Of a stretch of DNA of 64,000 nucleotides, positions 7,325-17,091 are shown piece after piece. The translations under genes and the position numbers were made by a program. The notes under the pieces are model-generated. The model worked only from the letters and a program-made list of their open reading frames with translations, was not told the DNA's origin and did not search any database. This DNA is from an uncultured Ectothiorhodospiraceae bacterium. GTDB lineage: Bacteria; Pseudomonadota; Gammaproteobacteria; UBA6429; Thiohalophilaceae. Every line of letters begins with the position of its first letter. The first letter of the stretch is position 1. Location: assembly GCA_947258695.1 (NCBI GenBank), contig CAMYJG010000010.1, positions 86,543-150,542 on the forward strand, read 5' to 3'.

Positions 7325-8977
7325 ATGAAAGCATCCGATCTATTTGTTAAATGTCTGGAAGAAGAAGGTATTGAATATATTTTTGGCGTCCCCGGTGAAG
7401 AAAATGCAGACTTCATGATTTCACTTGAGAAATCAAAACAAATTAAATTCATCCTTACCCGGCATGAACAAGGTGCCGCTTTTATGGCCGAAGTGTATGG
7501 TCGTTTAACCGGTAACCCTGCTGGTTGTCTGGGTACATTAGGGCCCGGGGCAACAAACCTTATTACTGGTGTGGCTGATTCAAATATGGATCGTTCTCCA
7601 ATGTTAGTACTCACCGGGCAAGGTGCATCTACTCGTTTACATAAAGAATCACACCAAATCATGGATGTGATTAAAATGTTTGAACCTGTAACTAAATGGA
7701 CACAAACTATTTTACATCCCAATAGTATTCCGGAGATTATCCGCAAAGCTGTCAGGTTAGCAAGAACAGAAAAGCCCGGTGCCTGCCATATTGAATTGCC
7801 AGAAGACATCGCAAAACTGGAAACAGATGCTACACCACTTAATCCGCTTCGTTTTCGTCGTCCTGTTGCTGACGACAAAATACTTAACCAGGCCGTCGAT
7901 CAAATATTAAAAGCCAAACGCCCTATTATTATTGCCGGTAATGGTTGTATTCGTAAACGCGCAAGTAAGCAGCTACGGGTGTTATGTGAAAAAACAGGGA
8001 TCGGTGTCATCAGTACCTTTATGGCAAAAGGCTGCGTTGATATGGATGCAGACTATTGCCTGTTTACCATTGGGCTGCAGGCTAAAGATGTGATTGCCTG
8101 TGCACTGGATCACGCCGATTTAATTATCACGCTTGGTTATGACATGGTGGAATACCATCCTACCTTATGGAATCAACATAAAAACAAGAACATTATTCAC
8201 ATTGATTTCTTGCCAACTGAAATTGACGAGTATTACCACCCCGAAACTGAGGTAGTTGGTGATTTAGCTCATACTTTGTGGATGATCAATGAGCGTTTCG
8301 ACGAGATTGATGACTTTGGTTTTGATTTTAGTCAACAGTTAGCCACTCGTGAAACCATGCTGAAAGACTTAAATACTCACAGTAAAGATGAAACAGAAGG
8401 TTTAATTCGTCCACAAAAAGTATTATGGGATGTCCGACAGGCAATGGGCGAAAACGATATCTTATTATCAGATGTCGGTGCGCATAAAATGTGGATCGCG
8501 CGTCACTACCAGTGCCATCAACCTAACACCTGTCTTATTCCAAATGGTTTTTGCTCTATGGGCTTTGCCCTACCCGGCGCTATTGCGGCCAGTATTGTAC
8601 ACCCTGACAGAAAAATTCTTTCTATTTGTGGTGATGCCGGCTTCATGATGAATGTCCAGGAAATGGAAACTGCAAAACGGTTAAATTCAAACATCGTGGT
8701 CATGGTCTGGGAAGATAATAGTTATGGCCTTATTGCCTGGAAACAGGAAAATGAATTCGGTCACCATACCGATTTATCTTTTGGTAACCCTGACTGGTTA
8801 GAGCTTGCAAGCGCCTTTGGTTGGTCAGGCCATATGGTCAATAACAGCAGTGACTTACAAGCTGAACTCAGTTCAGCATTTAATGAGCAAGGTCCAAGCT
8901 TAGTGGTTGTACCTATTGATTATCGTGAAAACATGATACTCACTAAACGCCTGGGTGATATTGCTTGTCCAATATAA
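7325..8977 (+). CDS. Acetolactate synthase large subunit-like ThDP enzyme (AlsS type)
   Basis: 550 residues. N-terminal Pyr domain with GVPGEEN and the catalytic-type Glu in RHEQGAAF (E48), a central domain, and a C-terminal PP domain whose ThDP motif runs from GDAG (436-439) to N465 in EDNSYG. No regulatory-subunit gene follows and there is no quinone-binding tail, so it resembles the catabolic AlsS class more than IlvB or pyruvate oxidase. It is followed after 30 bases by an aldehyde dehydrogenase with a strong ribosome site; the pair is probably an operon. The true substrate could be another 2-oxo acid or aldehyde rather than pyruvate. Confidence 0.85.
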   Translation: MKASDLFVKCLEEEGIEYIFGVPGEENADFMISLEKSKQIKFILTRHEQGAAFMAEVYGRLTGNPAGCLGTLGPGATNLITGVADSNMDRSPMLVLTGQGASTRLHKESHQIMDVIKMFEPVTKWTQTILHPNSIPEIIRKAVRLARTEKPGACHIELPEDIAKLETDATPLNPLRFRRPVADDKILNQAVDQILKAKRPIIIAGNGCIRKRASKQLRVLCEKTGIGVISTFMAKGCVDMDADYCLFTIGLQAKDVIACALDHADLIITLGYDMVEYHPTLWNQHKNKNIIHIDFLPTEIDEYYHPETEVVGDLAHTLWMINERFDEIDDFGFDFSQQLATRETMLKDLNTHSKDETEGLIRPQKVLWDVRQAMGENDILLSDVGAHKMWIARHYQCHQPNTCLIPNGFCSMGFALPGAIAASIVHPDRKILSICGDAGFMMNVQEMETAKRLNSNIVVMVWEDNSYGLIAWKQENEFGHHTDLSFGNPDWLELASAFGWSGHMVNNSSDLQAELSSAFNEQGPSLVVVPIDYRENMILTKRLGDIACPI

Positions 8978-9007
8978 ACATAATAATTTCAATAAAGGAG
9001 TTATGAT

Positions 9008-10447
9008 TTGAGCAATCACTATCCACTTATGATCGCTGCTCTTGAAGTTAAAGACAGGGATAAAATTTCCGTTACCGCACCTTTTGATGATTCAGAAATC
9101 GCGACATTAGATGCCGCAAGCTCAGCAGATGTTGAAAAGGCCTTAACTACCGCAAATGAATTATTTAGTAACAAATCAAAATGGTTATCTGCCAGTCAAC
9201 GTATTGAAATACTAAATAAAACAGCAACACTCATGCGCGAACAATTCGATGAACTTGTTGTCGTTGCAGCAAGTGAAGGCGGTAAACCTCTGATTGATTC
9301 TCGTGTTGAAGTAGAGCGTGCGATTGATGGTGTATTAAATTGCGTAGAATGCATTCGCACTGACCATGGTAGTGAAATTCCAATGGGGATTAACCCTGCT
9401 TCTGAAAAACACATGGCATTTACTCGTAGTGAACCGATAGGTGTCGTGGTCGCTATCAGCGCCTTTAATCATCCTTTAAACTTAATTATTCACCAGGTAG
9501 GTCCTGCTATTGCTACCGGTTGCCCGGTTATTATTAAACCGGCTGAAGACACACCATTATCTTGTTATCGTTTTATCTCAATTCTGCGTCAAGCCGGGTT
9601 ACCTGAAGAATGGTGCCAGGCGCTGGTTGTTTCTGATCTTGATGTAGCAACACAACTTGTTACTGATGCTCGTGTTGGATTTTTTAGTTTTATAGGTAGC
9701 GCCAATGTCGGCTGGATGTTGCGTAGTAAACTGGCAGCCGGAACCCGATGCGCGCTGGAACATGGTGGTGCTGCACCGGTAATTATTGAAGCGGATGCTG
9801 ACCTGGTAGAAACCCTGCCGGCAATAGCTAAAGGCGGCTTCTATCATGGCGGCCAGGTCTGTGTTTCTGTACAACGCGTTTTTTGCCACAAGAGCGTTAT
9901 AAACGTTATCGCATCAAACCTGGTTAAAATAGCCAACAAATTAATCGTCGGCGACCCAACCAAAGAAGAAACTGAAGTGGGCCCCTTGATTCGTCAACCT
10001 GAAATCGAGCGAGTGAATAAGTGGGTGAATGATGCGATTAAGGAAGGAGCAGAATTATTGTGCGGTGGTAAAGCGGAGAAAAATTGTTATTTACCAACGG
10101 TACTGCTTAACCCATCTAAAAACTCAATGGTATCAACAAGCGAAATTTTTGGGCCGGTAATATGTTTATACAGTTATGATCATATTGATGATGCAATTAA
10201 ACAAGCCAATTCACTTCCCGTTGCCTTCCAGGCCAGTATTTTCACTAAAAATATTGATAATGCTTTACATGCTTATAAACAACTCGATGCCAGTGCAGTA
10301 ATGATAAATGATCATACCGCTTTTCGTGTAGACTGGATGCCATTTGCCGGCTTACGCCATTCAGGCTTAGGCGTTGGTGGTATACCGCATACTTATCATG
10401 ATATGCAGATTAAGAAAATGATGGTGTTAAAATCGAATAAAATATAA
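9008..10447 (+). CDS. NAD(P)-dependent aldehyde dehydrogenase
   Basis: 479 residues of the ALDH superfamily. The oxyanion Asn is in AFNHP (N154), the general-base Glu is E251 (LEHGG) and the catalytic Cys is C285 (GGQVC). The start is TTG 9008, supported by AAGGAG seven bases upstream. It is cotranscribed with the AlsS-like enzyme and probably oxidises an aldehyde produced or consumed by that step. The substrate cannot be read from the sequence. Confidence 0.9.
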   Translation: MSNHYPLMIAALEVKDRDKISVTAPFDDSEIATLDAASSADVEKALTTANELFSNKSKWLSASQRIEILNKTATLMREQFDELVVVAASEGGKPLIDSRVEVERAIDGVLNCVECIRTDHGSEIPMGINPASEKHMAFTRSEPIGVVVAISAFNHPLNLIIHQVGPAIATGCPVIIKPAEDTPLSCYRFISILRQAGLPEEWCQALVVSDLDVATQLVTDARVGFFSFIGSANVGWMLRSKLAAGTRCALEHGGAAPVIIEADADLVETLPAIAKGGFYHGGQVCVSVQRVFCHKSVINVIASNLVKIANKLIVGDPTKEETEVGPLIRQPEIERVNKWVNDAIKEGAELLCGGKAEKNCYLPTVLLNPSKNSMVSTSEIFGPVICLYSYDHIDDAIKQANSLPVAFQASIFTKNIDNALHAYKQLDASAVMINDHTAFRVDWMPFAGLRHSGLGVGGIPHTYHDMQIKKMMVLKSNKI

Positions 10448-10466
10448 CTGTATCTAAAAATTTATT

Positions 10467-10494
10467 GTCATTGCGAGCAAAGCGCGGCAATCTT
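10467..10494 (+). repeat. Half copy of the GTCATTGCGAG palindromic repeat
   Basis: GTCATTGCGAG is followed by a GCAATCT segment, matching the left half of the elements at 40737-40830 and 46144-46255. The right half (CTCGCAATGAC) is missing. It lies between the aldehyde dehydrogenase stop and the lipase start. Confidence 0.7.
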
Positions 10495-10559
10495 TTTCTG
10501 TTTATGCGCCACATCGGTTTACCCCTTCAATCATTGAAAACAATATTAATTTTGAAGAC

Positions 10560-11306
10560 TTGTGGCATTCAAACCAGAAACTAGCTTTATCAAGCCTCTC
10601 GCATATCGCTTACTTTCACGAATCAGAACTTAAAGCCTTTACTAAACAACTGGGAGCAAGCGATACTTTTTACTATGATCATAAAGGTGCACAGGCATTT
10701 TTATCCAGCTGGGATGATAAAGCGATCCTAACTTTTAGAGGAACACAGCCTATTGAAGGTGTAGGCAAGCATCATCGCCACCTGGGGTTCTTTCGTAAAC
10801 TTCGTATAAAATACTTGTGGCATTTGCCCCTTGATCCACTTTCACTTATTTATCTTAATAATGATATTCTGGCTGATTTAAAATTTATACCCATGCCATT
10901 CGATGGGATGAACAATGTGTATGTACATAGTGGCTTTCTTGGCGAATTAAATAAAATTTGGCCTGAAATAAAAATTAACATAGAACAAGATGTGAGTAAT
11001 TTACCGCTCTATGTCACCGGCCATAGCCTGGGTGGTGCAATGGCGACCCTGGCGGGCATGCGCCATCCTTTTGAAAAAGTCACTACCTTTGGTGAACCAC
11101 GAGTGGGAATGCATATCGAGCGAGCGTTTAAGTCAAGCACTCATACTCGTTATGTTAACGGTGATGATCCGGTGACTAAACTGCCACCAGAATTATTATT
11201 TGGTTATGATCACCATGGCAACCCTGTTCACATTGCTGACCATAATGGTGAAACAGATTTTCGTTACGATCATTCCATTGTGTATTATTCAGAAAATCTT
11301 TTATAA
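10560..11306 (+). CDS. Class 3 lipase-like alpha/beta hydrolase
   Basis: 248 residues. The nucleophile elbow GHSLGGAMA is at about residue 154, GDDPVTK carries the likely acidic residue, and a C-terminal His region (FRYDHSIVYY) would complete the triad. There is no signal peptide. The start is weak: TTG 10560 has no good ribosome site and the frame stays open upstream through the half repeat to a stop near 10455, with no ATG. The repeat may have replaced the original promoter or start. Predicted substrate: acylglycerols or other esters. Confidence 0.75.
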   Translation: MWHSNQKLALSSLSHIAYFHESELKAFTKQLGASDTFYYDHKGAQAFLSSWDDKAILTFRGTQPIEGVGKHHRHLGFFRKLRIKYLWHLPLDPLSLIYLNNDILADLKFIPMPFDGMNNVYVHSGFLGELNKIWPEIKINIEQDVSNLPLYVTGHSLGGAMATLAGMRHPFEKVTTFGEPRVGMHIERAFKSSTHTRYVNGDDPVTKLPPELLFGYDHHGNPVHIADHNGETDFRYDHSIVYYSENLL

Positions 11307-11318
11307 CCTGGTGAGATC

Positions 11319-11675
11319 TCATTCATACTCATTGTATTTCTTTGAGCTACCTTTGACTTTATCAACCGGGTACTTATTTTCATTGATTTCTATTTTTTCA
11401 TCGACATAGTGAGGTAAATCAATCTCAAGTTTGCTTGCCAGGCGGGTTAAATAAATATAAATATCTGCCATTTCAAAGGCGACTTCATCCAGTTTTTCTT
11501 TACTGAGATTATGACTTTGTTCTTCAGTTAACCACTGAAAGTGTTCCGTAAGCTCAGCCGCTTCAACACTCAATGCCATGACCAGGTTTTTTGGTGCATG
11601 AAACTGATCCCAGTCACGATCCATTGCAAATTTGACCAGGCGTTGAGATAGTTTTTCAAAATATTCGTTGGACAT
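11319..11675 (-). CDS. MazG-like nucleotide pyrophosphohydrolase (RS21-C6/dCTPP type)
   Basis: 118 residues from ATG 11675 (GAGA six bases upstream; the frame extends further). The all-alpha NTP-PPase metal site is visible as EAAELTEHFQW (about 32-42) and DEVAFEMADIYIY (about 62-74), that is E-x-x-E plus E-x-x-D. It likely hydrolyses non-canonical or excess dNTPs such as dCTP to the monophosphate. It converges on the lipase with a 12-base gap. Confidence 0.85.
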   Translation of the reverse strand: MSNEYFEKLSQRLVKFAMDRDWDQFHAPKNLVMALSVEAAELTEHFQWLTEEQSHNLSKEKLDEVAFEMADIYIYLTRLASKLEIDLPHYVDEKIEINENKYPVDKVKGSSKKYNEYE

Positions 11676-11750
11676 AATATTCTCAAATTTAATGGAAGAC
11701 TGGATCAATTTTACCACAAGAAAATTACTACATGGACACAGGCAACAGGC

Positions 11751-11779
11751 AAAAAAAAGCCCGGATTTATCCGGGCTTT
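11751..11779 (-). terminator. Rho-independent terminator
   Basis: A 10-bp stem AAAGCCCGGA/TCCGGGCTTT with a four-base loop is followed, read on the minus strand, by eight T. It lies 15 bases past the stop of the 72-residue gene at 11795-12013. Confidence 0.85.
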
Positions 11780-11794
11780 AGAATTTGATACAAC

Positions 11795-12013
11795 TTAATG
11801 TAACTGCATGGTCATACCAGCTTCATGAATATGCTTATTTAGCTTTAAACAAAACCAGTCTTCTTTATTAATTAATTTAGTTGTTCCATCAAGGTACTGA
11901 ATTAAAATTCGGTGCAACTTATCTTCAGAAAACATAAGCAACTTTACCTTAATTAATTGCCCGGTCAGGTTAACAAACCATGCGCCAACAGTCGGATCTT
12001 GTACACGAAACAT
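11795..12013 (-). CDS. Conserved hypothetical protein, 72 residues
   Basis: A small beta-rich protein (GAWFVNLTGQLIKVKLLMFS, then IQYLDGTTKLINKEDWFCL) with the look of a single SH3-like or PilZ-like barrel. Own terminator directly downstream and about 440 bases of non-coding DNA upstream, so probably monocistronic. I do not recognise a named family. Confidence 0.65.
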   Translation of the reverse strand: MFRVQDPTVGAWFVNLTGQLIKVKLLMFSEDKLHRILIQYLDGTTKLINKEDWFCLKLNKHIHEAGMTMQLH

Positions 12014-12400
12014 AGCAAACTCTCTTACTATCTTAGAATATCTTCACCCGAGTAAAAACACGCTGTTCTCACTCGACCCTTACCCCAAATCAGTCCTAAT
12101 TCTAACAAAATATGTACGCCAATAAACGAGAAATGTCACAAATTGTAACATAATTTTTTAAGTTATTGATTTAAAAAGAAATTATTATTATATCATTCAA
12201 GCTTACTCGCTGAGTCGCCGCCTATTCAACTAAAAATCAACGATTAATTCCCACCATTATCGATAGCAATTAGTGCACAGCCCTAACAAGTTTTCCACCA
12301 TAGTTAGGACGATAAGCTATTATTCACGACAAACCGATACATGAACGTGAACCAGCTCACGCTTAATAGAGAAAAAGCGCTCTCTAAATCAGAGAAGCAA
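12014..12400. other. Intergenic region without a recognised gene
   Basis: About 390 AT-rich bases between the 72-residue gene and the ilvD terminator. A CCTAAC/GTTAGG pair (12282-12308) could form a short hairpin, and the stretch 12340-12436 ends in a bidirectional terminator, so a small plus-strand RNA is possible but unsupported. No convincing ORF was seen. Confidence 0.4.
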
Positions 12401-12436
12401 AAAAAAACCGGACTGTTTTAGCTATCCGGTTTTTTA
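12401..12436 (-). terminator. Bidirectional terminator downstream of ilvD
   Basis: AAAAAACCGGA and TCCGGTTTTTT form an 11-bp stem with a 12-base loop. T-runs occur on both strands. It lies 18 bases past the ilvD stop. Confidence 0.85.
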
Positions 12437-12453
12437 ATCGAGTAAATTAATAT

Positions 12454-14142
12454 TTACTCATCAGTAACACATCCATGTGAGGCATCTTTAACTGATTTGA
12501 TAAATTTATACAGCGTCCCACGTGTGGCTTTATAAGGTGGCATAACCCAGGCCGCTTTACGCTTAGCTAGTTCATCATCACTTAAATCGACGGATAAACT
12601 GTTGGTGTTGGCATCAACGGTAATTACGTCACCATTTTTTACCAGGCCAATGGGCCCACCTTCCTGAGCTTCTGGTACAACATGACCAATAATGAAACCA
12701 TGAGAACCGCCAGAGAAACGACCATCGGTAATCATCGCGACATCTGAACCTAAGCCGGCACCCATAATGGCCGAGGTTGGCGTTAACATTTCTGGCATAC
12801 CCGGTCCGCCTTTTGGTCCTTCGTAGCGAATAACTATCACGTCACCTTTTTGGATTTCATTGTTCTCTAATCCTTTTAACATGTCTTCTTCACAGTCATA
12901 AACACGGGCTGGACCAGTAAAGACTAAACCTTCTTTACCGGTAATTTTTGCAACGGCACCACCCGGGGCAAAGTTACCTTTTAAAATACGGATGTGACCC
13001 GAATCTTTAATCGGTTTTTCCAGTGGAGTAATAATGTCCTGACCTTCTTTTAAACCCGGTACGTCAGCTAAGTTTTCAGCCACCGTTTTACCGGTTACGG
13101 TCATACAGTCTCCATTAATGAGTCCCGCTTCAAGCAAATACTTCATGACTGCGGGAATACCACCCACATCATGTAAATCTTCCATCACGTATTTACCACT
13201 TGGTTTAAGATCGGCAATGAAGGGAATACGGTCACTGACACTTTGGAAATCTTCAATTTTGAGTTCAATATCAACCGCTCTCGCCATTGCCAGTATATGT
13301 AGTACCGCATTGGTTGAACCGCCGAGGGCCATAATAATAACCATGGCATTTTCAAAGGCTTCTCGTGTCATAATGTCACGCGGTTTAATATCTTTTTCTA
13401 ACAGGTTAAGTACCGCTTCACCGGCACGTAAACATTCATCAACCTTGTCCGGATCAGTGGCCGGTGTACATGAACTATAAGGCAGCGCCATACCCATCGC
13501 TTCAATCGCGGATGCCATGGTATTGGCGGTATACATACCACCACAGGCACCAGCGCCTGGGCAAGAATGCTTAACAATATCAACACGTTCTTCTTCTTCA
13601 ATTTTTCCGGCAATAAATTCACCGTAGCTTTGGAACGCCGAAACAATATCTAAACTTTTGCCATGTGATTTTCCCGCACGAATGGTTCCACCGTAAACCA
13701 TGAGCGAAGGGCGATTTAAACGCCCCATCGCAATCAGTACACCCGGCATGTTTTTATCACAGCCAGGAATGGAAACATTGGCGTCATACCATTGCGCACC
13801 CATTACTGTTTCAACTGAATCAGCAATAACCTCACGCGATTGCAGCGAGTAACTCATACCATCGGTACCCATCGATATACCATCACTGACACCAACGGTA
13901 TTAAAGCGCATACCAACCATACCGGCTTTTTCTACCCCTTCTTTAACCTTGGCGGCTAAATCATTCAGGTGCATATTACAGGTGTTACCTTCCCACCAGA
14001 CGCTAGAAATCCCAACTTCAGGTTTCTTCATATCTTCTTCGGTCATACCTGTGCCATACAGCATGGCTTGAGATGCCCCTTGTGATTTTGGCTCAGTAAT
14101 GCGTTTACTGAATTTATTCAAATTATCACTCTTGTTACTCAT
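12454..14142 (-). CDS. ilvD: Dihydroxy-acid dehydratase
   Basis: 562 residues. It dehydrates 2,3-dihydroxy-3-methylbutanoate and 2,3-dihydroxy-3-methylpentanoate in valine, isoleucine, leucine and pantothenate synthesis. Cluster Cys are in [18 protein letters not shown] and [12 protein letters not shown]. The NTCNMH pattern with ~560 residues fits the shorter class that carries a [2Fe-2S] cluster, rather than the ~615-residue E. coli-type enzyme. It stands alone with its own terminator; the other ilv genes are not in this window unless the AlsS-like enzyme at 7.3 kb contributes. Confidence 0.96.
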   Translation of the reverse strand: MSNKSDNLNKFSKRITEPKSQGASQAMLYGTGMTEEDMKKPEVGISSVWWEGNTCNMHLNDLAAKVKEGVEKAGMVGMRFNTVGVSDGISMGTDGMSYSLQSREVIADSVETVMGAQWYDANVSIPGCDKNMPGVLIAMGRLNRPSLMVYGGTIRAGKSHGKSLDIVSAFQSYGEFIAGKIEEEERVDIVKHSCPGAGACGGMYTANTMASAIEAMGMALPYSSCTPATDPDKVDECLRAGEAVLNLLEKDIKPRDIMTREAFENAMVIIMALGGSTNAVLHILAMARAVDIELKIEDFQSVSDRIPFIADLKPSGKYVMEDLHDVGGIPAVMKYLLEAGLINGDCMTVTGKTVAENLADVPGLKEGQDIITPLEKPIKDSGHIRILKGNFAPGGAVAKITGKEGLVFTGPARVYDCEEDMLKGLENNEIQKGDVIVIRYEGPKGGPGMPEMLTPTSAIMGAGLGSDVAMITDGRFSGGSHGFIIGHVVPEAQEGGPIGLVKNGDVITVDANTNSLSVDLSDDELAKRKAAWVMPPYKATRGTLYKFIKSVKDASHGCVTDE

Positions 14143-14379
14143 GAAACTCTCCGTTGCAATTTCTAATCATTCTTAATAAGATATACATATTAAACTATTG
14201 ATTTGTAAGGGAATTGTTGATTTCCATACAAAAAATGAATTAAATCCGATCTAGATCAGGTTTCGGCAAATAAAGTCGGCTATTATAAGGCAAAGTTGGC
14301 AAATAACTGAATCAAACATCAAAATTCATGCAGTTTGACCGATAATTATAATAAATATTCGATTGTTAAGGTGGTTCTT

Positions 14380-16398
14380 TTGCGTTTATTAGCCAAACAC
14401 TGGGTGAAAGTATCAATAGCGGGTAGCCTATTAATACTCGGTAGTTCATCTACGTCTGTTGCGCTGACTCTTGCAAACTTACCACCTCAGTTAGAAACCG
14501 ACTCAAGTACCGCGCAGAAGAAGCCAGGCCAATTAGCCAAGCAACGACAACTTTTTCTGCAGGCAGAAACGGCTTTAAAAAAGGGACATTTTTCTACTTA
14601 TAGAAAATTAGAACATCGGCTAAATGATTATCCCCTCTATCCTTATCTGCGCTACATGGAACTCAAACGTAATATCAAAAATACTTCCAGTCAGAAAATT
14701 CAGAATTTTTTACAGACTTACCACAACACGCCACTGGCAAATAAACTCTATAGGAGGTGGATTAACTCACTGGCGCGTACAGGAAAATCAAATGCTTTAA
14801 TTCAGTACTTCCGCCCTACGCAAAATACTCGTCTTCTCTGTCACTATGCCAAGGCATTACATCAGGTTGGTAAAAAAGGTACCGCTTTTTCTCTTATGGG
14901 TGAGCTATGGCAAACAGGTAACTCATTACCTAAGAGTTGCGATGCTATTTTAAAAAAATGGCGTGAAGCCGGTTACCTGACACCGACTCGGCTATGGGCA
15001 CGGATCCACCTGGTAATGAATAAAGGCAAACGCCGCCTCGCGACCTACCTTGGTAAATCGTTACCAAATAAAGACCGTTTCTGGCTATCGCTATGGAAAA
15101 AAGTACAGCGCAACCCGGAGTATGTGCTTAAGGCCGAGCAACATTTTAAGGATCAACACTCGCCGATTATGCACTGGATACTGGTGGACGGCATGACTCG
15201 ACTGTCACGTCGTAAACCGTTAATGGCTGCAGACTACTGGCAGGAAATTCGTGATAAGTATCATTTTAATGCGGAAGAAAAAGAACGTATTCAACGTCGC
15301 CTGGCACTCTCATTAGCGCGTGCCGCCACACCGCTGAGCCGTGATACATTGAAAAAATTAAAACTCGATAGCCGTGAGGAAAGTGTCATCACTCCACATA
15401 TACTTTCTGCGATTAGCGACAAAGACTGGGAAGGTGCACTGTCCTGGTTAAACACTTTAAACAGTAATGAGCGTAACAGTGAACGTTGGCATTACTGGCG
15501 CGCACGTACCTTAGAGGAAATGGGGCGACTCGATGAAGCACGTTCACTCTATTTACAAATCACTGACAACCGTTCTTATTATAGTTTCTTAGCCGCTGAT
15601 CGTATTGGTGATCGTTATCAAATGACTCACCGTCCAATTAAGACACCCGCGGCAGAACTCACCAAGTTACAACACATTCCCGCTGTTGCACGTGCCGGCG
15701 AGCTCTACCAGCTTAAGCGCATTGTTGATGCCCGACGTGAATGGCACTTTGCTATTCAACGTATGGATAAAAAGCAATTACTCATCGCAGCCCAACTAGC
15801 GAATAAATGGGGCTGGCATGATCGCAGTATTATTACCCTGGCGTTAGCTCAGTACTGGGATGATCTTGAATTACGCTTCCCACTGGCCCATAAAAAATAC
15901 ATTGAAAGACAAGCCAAACACGAAGAGATTAATCCCGCCTGGGCCTTTGCGGTTATTCGCCAGGAAAGTGCCTTTACCCAGGATGCCCGCTCAACCGCCG
16001 GAGCGCTCGGTTTGATGCAACTTATGCCACGTACTGCACAACAGGTTGCCCGTTCTCTACGCATTAAACGGCCAAACCGCCGCGATTTACTCAAAAGTAA
16101 TATCAACATTAAGCTCGGCGTTCGTTATTTAAGAAAACTTCAGGAGCGCTTCAACGGTAACTCCATTCTTGCCACCGCCTCCTATAATGCGGGTCCATGG
16201 CGGGTTAAAGGCTGGATGCCAAAAGAAGAAGCTCAAAGTGCTGATCTATGGATTGAAAATGTGCCTTTCACCGAAACACGCAAGTATCTCAAGCGAGTGC
16301 TTACTTACACGATAATCTATGAACAGCGGTTAGGTTTAGAAGGTAAACCGTTATTAGAGCGTATGATGCCTATCGCCACACCAGCTAAAAAAATCTGA
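14380..16398 (+). CDS. slt: Soluble lytic murein transglycosylase
   Basis: About 672 residues. Signal peptide near the start (RLLAKHW, a hydrophobic core, then cleavage around SVA-LT), a long alpha-superhelical U-domain rich in TPR-like repeats, and a C-terminal GEWL-like catalytic domain with the Glu in VIRQESAF (about 529), GLMQLMP and the substrate motif ASYNAGP. It cleaves the MurNAc-GlcNAc bond to give anhydromuropeptides in the periplasm. The start is TTG 14380, because AAGGTGG sits five bases upstream; the frame extends back to TTG 14335 without such a site. Confidence 0.92.
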   Translation: MRLLAKHWVKVSIAGSLLILGSSSTSVALTLANLPPQLETDSSTAQKKPGQLAKQRQLFLQAETALKKGHFSTYRKLEHRLNDYPLYPYLRYMELKRNIKNTSSQKIQNFLQTYHNTPLANKLYRRWINSLARTGKSNALIQYFRPTQNTRLLCHYAKALHQVGKKGTAFSLMGELWQTGNSLPKSCDAILKKWREAGYLTPTRLWARIHLVMNKGKRRLATYLGKSLPNKDRFWLSLWKKVQRNPEYVLKAEQHFKDQHSPIMHWILVDGMTRLSRRKPLMAADYWQEIRDKYHFNAEEKERIQRRLALSLARAATPLSRDTLKKLKLDSREESVITPHILSAISDKDWEGALSWLNTLNSNERNSERWHYWRARTLEEMGRLDEARSLYLQITDNRSYYSFLAADRIGDRYQMTHRPIKTPAAELTKLQHIPAVARAGELYQLKRIVDARREWHFAIQRMDKKQLLIAAQLANKWGWHDRSIITLALAQYWDDLELRFPLAHKKYIERQAKHEEINPAWAFAVIRQESAFTQDARSTAGALGLMQLMPRTAQQVARSLRIKRPNRRDLLKSNINIKLGVRYLRKLQERFNGNSILATASYNAGPWRVKGWMPKEEAQSADLWIENVPFTETRKYLKRVLTYTIIYEQRLGLEGKPLLERMMPIATPAKKI

Positions 16399-16481
16399 TT
16401 TAGATCACACAATAAATTTAAAGACGAGCTGTATCAGGCCGATAAATAGATAGTTAGTCGATTATTCTCTGGAGTCTTACT

Positions 16482-16616
16482 ATGCTGCCTATTTTCCTCA
16501 CCAGCCTCACCGGTCTTATTCTTTTCGCTATGGGTTATTACTTTGGTCATCAGCTTGGCAGTACTCGCCATATTCGAAAACAATTAGAAAAAGTCAGAAC
16601 TAATAATCAGCAATAA
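16482..16616 (+). CDS. Small single-pass membrane peptide, 44 residues
   Basis: ATG 16482 is preceded by GGAG seven bases upstream. One hydrophobic segment (PIFLTSLTGLILFAMGYYFG) is followed by a basic, charged tail (STRHIRKQLEKVRTNNQQ), predicted with the tail in the cytoplasm. It lies 83 bases after slt on the same strand. No family recognised; small proteins of this build often bind a larger membrane complex. Confidence 0.65.
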   Translation: MLPIFLTSLTGLILFAMGYYFGHQLGSTRHIRKQLEKVRTNNQQ

Positions 16617-16665
16617 ACATTCAGGTATGCACCTATAATTATTGAGTTCTGACCTGTTAGTTTTA

Positions 16666-17070
16666 CTAATGTTTCCCAGCTGCCAGTTTTACATTACGAC
16701 GTTCATGAGTAATGTAAGCCTGGATCGCAATCATCTCTGCTGAATCAGCCTTTAGATCCTTACCTTCTAACGGGTTACGAATACACCAGTTAACCATCTC
16801 CCACATTGCGGCAACTCGTCCCAGTTGTTTTTGAAATTTGGGATACGTTTCCGGGTGAGTATTAGCACCATTAGGGTGGCACTGGGCACAGACCACACCA
16901 TTACTTCCCAGTTTTGGATCGGTAAAGACCTTGCGCCCTGCTTTAACAACGGTCATGAACTCTTGTTCCCACAGTTTTAAATCCTGCTTGGTAAACTCAT
17001 CCGCAAAAGCTGAGGTCGCCAAGGCCATAAACAGTGCCACCGTCATAACAATACAATTTGTTGGTTTCAT
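16666..17070 (-). CDS. Exported mono-haem cytochrome c, distantly SoxA-like
   Basis: 134 residues with a signal peptide (cleavage about AFA-DE, residue 23) and one haem site CAQCH (C61, C64, H65). The layout after the haem (a YPKF segment, a WEMVNWCIRNP segment, then an acidic patch and an AYITHER end) recalls the C-terminal haem domain of SoxA, including a second conserved Cys, but this is weak. GGAGG precedes the start. It is the last gene of the peroxidase-phosphoesterase-cytochrome operon and could pass electrons to the di-haem peroxidase. Confidence 0.8.
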   Translation of the reverse strand: MKPTNCIVMTVALFMALATSAFADEFTKQDLKLWEQEFMTVVKAGRKVFTDPKLGSNGVVCAQCHPNGANTHPETYPKFQKQLGRVAAMWEMVNWCIRNPLEGKDLKADSAEMIAIQAYITHERRNVKLAAGKH

Positions 17071-17091
17071 TTTATTGTTCCTCCCTGATCA

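Noticed and set aside
7318..7878. 186-residue frame opposite the acetolactate synthase
   Set aside because: Lies fully antisense to a well-conserved gene and has no ribosome site or family pattern.
12282..12308. CCTAAC and GTTAGG pair resembling attC core boxes
   Set aside because: Only 27 bases span the pair, too short for an attC, with no L boxes and no second site or cassette nearby.
13118..13480. 120-residue frame opposite ilvD
   Set aside because: Shadow of conserved ilvD codons; low-complexity product.
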